In this document: piece after piece, positions 5,348 to 6,042 of the stretch
How the letters are laid out: the number at the start of each line of letters is the position of its first letter
How positions within the stretch are numbered: the first letter of the stretch is position 1
Assembly: GCA_028700875.1 (NCBI GenBank)
Contig: JAQVRW010000197.1
Coordinates: forward strand, 1-6,042
Source of the DNA: Candidatus Zixiibacteriota bacterium
Lineage (GTDB): Bacteria > Zixibacteria > MSB-5A5 > GN15 > JAAZOE01
DNA: 6,042 nt
Direction: 5' to 3'
Translations under genes and position numbers: made by a program
Notes under the pieces: generated by a model
The model's database searches: none
What the model was told of the DNA's origin: nothing
Seen by the model: the letters and a program-made list of their open reading frames with translations, nothing else

Positions 5348-6042
5348 TTATGCTTGCGGTTTGGCCGGATCGGCGCCGGGTTTGGTCCCCGGACGGCCTT
5401 CGCCCGTATGCTCCCCGAATCCCTTGCCGGATGCAACCGTTTCGATAGCCGCCGCCAGCGACCCCAGCATCTTGGACGCCTCGATCGGCAGGAAAATCTT
5501 GGTCGCCTTGCCGTCGGCGATCTTGGGCAGCGCTTCCAGATATTTCAACATGATGACATCTTCGGTGGCCCGGCCGTCGTGGATGGCCCCGAACACGTTC
5601 ATGATCGCGCCCGCCTCGCCCTCGGCCACGGCGACCTGACGATACTTCTCGGCGTCTGCCACCCGTTTGATCGCCTCGGCTTTGCCCTCGGCGTCCAATA
5701 TCGCAGCCTGCTTGCTCCCCTCGGCTTTAAGAATGGCCGCCTGCTTGAACCCTTCGGCTTCCAGGATATTGGCCCGTTTCAACCGCTCCGCCTTCATCTG
5801 CTGGCTCATGGCGTCTGTGATGTCCTGCGGCGGGTCGATCCGCTGCAATTCGACGCGATTGACCCGCGCGCCCCATTTATCGGTTGCATTATCGAGCACG
5901 TCGCGCAACTGGGCATTGATGCTGTCGCGGGAGGTCAGCGATTGATCCAGTTCCATATCGCCGATGATGTTACGCAGGTTGGTCTGGGCCAGCTTGGTCG
6001 CCGCCATGATGTAGTTGGATATTTCGTACCGCGATTTGACCG
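5348..6042 (-). CDS. SPFH/band 7 (stomatin/prohibitin-like) protein, partial at the N-terminus
   Basis: Only the C-terminal 230 residues are visible, because the open frame continues past the right edge. The ATG at 6005-6007 is internal, since upstream in-frame codons read VKSRYEISNYI into it. The visible part is the end of a band 7 domain of the stomatin/QmcA type: TKLAQTNLRNIIGDMELDQ, then RDSINAQLRDVLD and WGARVNRVELQRIDPP. A charged, Ala/Glu-rich coiled-coil follows, with three 11-residue repeats. A conserved ending (YLEALPKIADGKATKIFLPIEASKMLGS, here split as YLEALPKIADG and KIFLPIEASKM) precedes a Gly/Pro/Lys-rich tail. Family members are anchored in the inner membrane by an N-terminal segment and form large ring- or cage-like oligomers that organise membrane proteins or proteases. 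An NfeD-type partner is common but none is visible here. A strong terminator follows, so this gene ends its transcript. Confidence 0.93.
   Translation of the reverse strand, partial: VKSRYEISNYIMAATKLAQTNLRNIIGDMELDQSLTSRDSINAQLRDVLDNATDKWGARVNRVELQRIDPPQDITDAMSQQMKAERLKRANILEAEGFKQAAILKAEGSKQAAILDAEGKAEAIKRVADAEKYRQVAVAEGEAGAIMNVFGAIHDGRATEDVIMLKYLEALPKIADGKATKIFLPIEASKMLGSLAAAIETVASGKGFGEHTGEGRPGTKPGADPAKPQA
5669..5767 (-). repeat. Three tandem 33-bp / 11-residue repeats in the SPFH coiled coil
   Basis: The encoded protein reads ILEAEGFKQAA, ILKAEGSKQAA, ILDAEGKAEAI in direct succession. Each unit is 11 residues with the pattern I-L-x-A-E-G-x-K. An 11-residue period fits a hendecad coiled coil, as is known in stomatin and QmcA relatives. 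The DNA copies have diverged, so this is a protein-structural repeat rather than a recent duplication. Confidence 0.8.

Noticed and set aside
5188..5436. N-terminal extension of the phosphoesterase frame by 83 residues
   Set aside because: The extension runs through the promoter, the SPFH terminator and the end of the SPFH coding region. It would also bury the signal peptide, while a ribosome site supports the start at 5187.
6005..6007. The ATG at 6005-6007 as the start of the SPFH gene
   Set aside because: The frame stays open upstream to the edge and encodes conserved stomatin-type sequence (RYEISNYI), and no membrane anchor would be included.

Overview
This window is a run of six protein-coding genes, all on the minus strand, so transcription runs from right to left. 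By eye the DNA is moderately GC-rich, with compact spacers, Shine-Dalgarno sites of the GGAG type and a bacterial gene repertoire. The lineage cannot be fixed from the sequence. A Gram-negative, poorly cultured group (FCB/Zixibacteria-like) is a weak guess, based on the secreted phosphoesterase-CBM9 protein and on GC-rich palindromes in the spacers.

From right to left: (1) a stomatin/prohibitin-type SPFH membrane-scaffold protein, cut by the right window edge, ends at 5348 and is followed by a textbook Rho-independent terminator (5302-5334). (2) A new transcription unit appears to start from a promoter at 5259-5286. Its first gene (3439-5187) encodes an exported calcineurin-type metallophosphoesterase with an Ig-like middle and a C-terminal CBM9-like domain. 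(3) An IscU-type Fe-S scaffold gene (2989-3369) follows after 69 bp, and (4) mutM/fpg, the 8-oxoguanine DNA glycosylase gene (2149-2973), follows after 15 bp. No terminator separates genes 2 to 4. Just past mutM lies a 65-bp composite palindrome (2081-2145) made of two hairpins inside an outer stem, then a possible terminator (2029-2071). (5) A two-gene fatty-acid or butyrate-type unit follows: 3-hydroxybutyryl-CoA dehydrogenase (1063-1917) and, 12 bp on, an enoyl-CoA hydratase/crotonase (271-1050). These two enzymes catalyse consecutive steps between crotonyl-CoA and acetoacetyl-CoA. Thiolase and acyl-CoA dehydrogenase are not in the window.

The left 270 bp hold no gene that I can support. 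They contain a hairpin after the crotonase gene (211-242), a 21-bp near-palindrome (161-181), a second GTAGG-headed GC hairpin (56-80), and a purine-rich Shine-Dalgarno-like run at the extreme edge that may belong to a gene starting just outside.

The genes themselves are mostly ordinary housekeeping and metabolic families with intact catalytic residues. The parts worth a second look are the structured intergenic palindromes, the phosphoesterase with a non-canonical first metal motif and a fused carbohydrate-binding-type domain, and the iscU-mutM pairing without a visible iscS. I found no CRISPR array, insertion sequence, phage gene or evident defence system.
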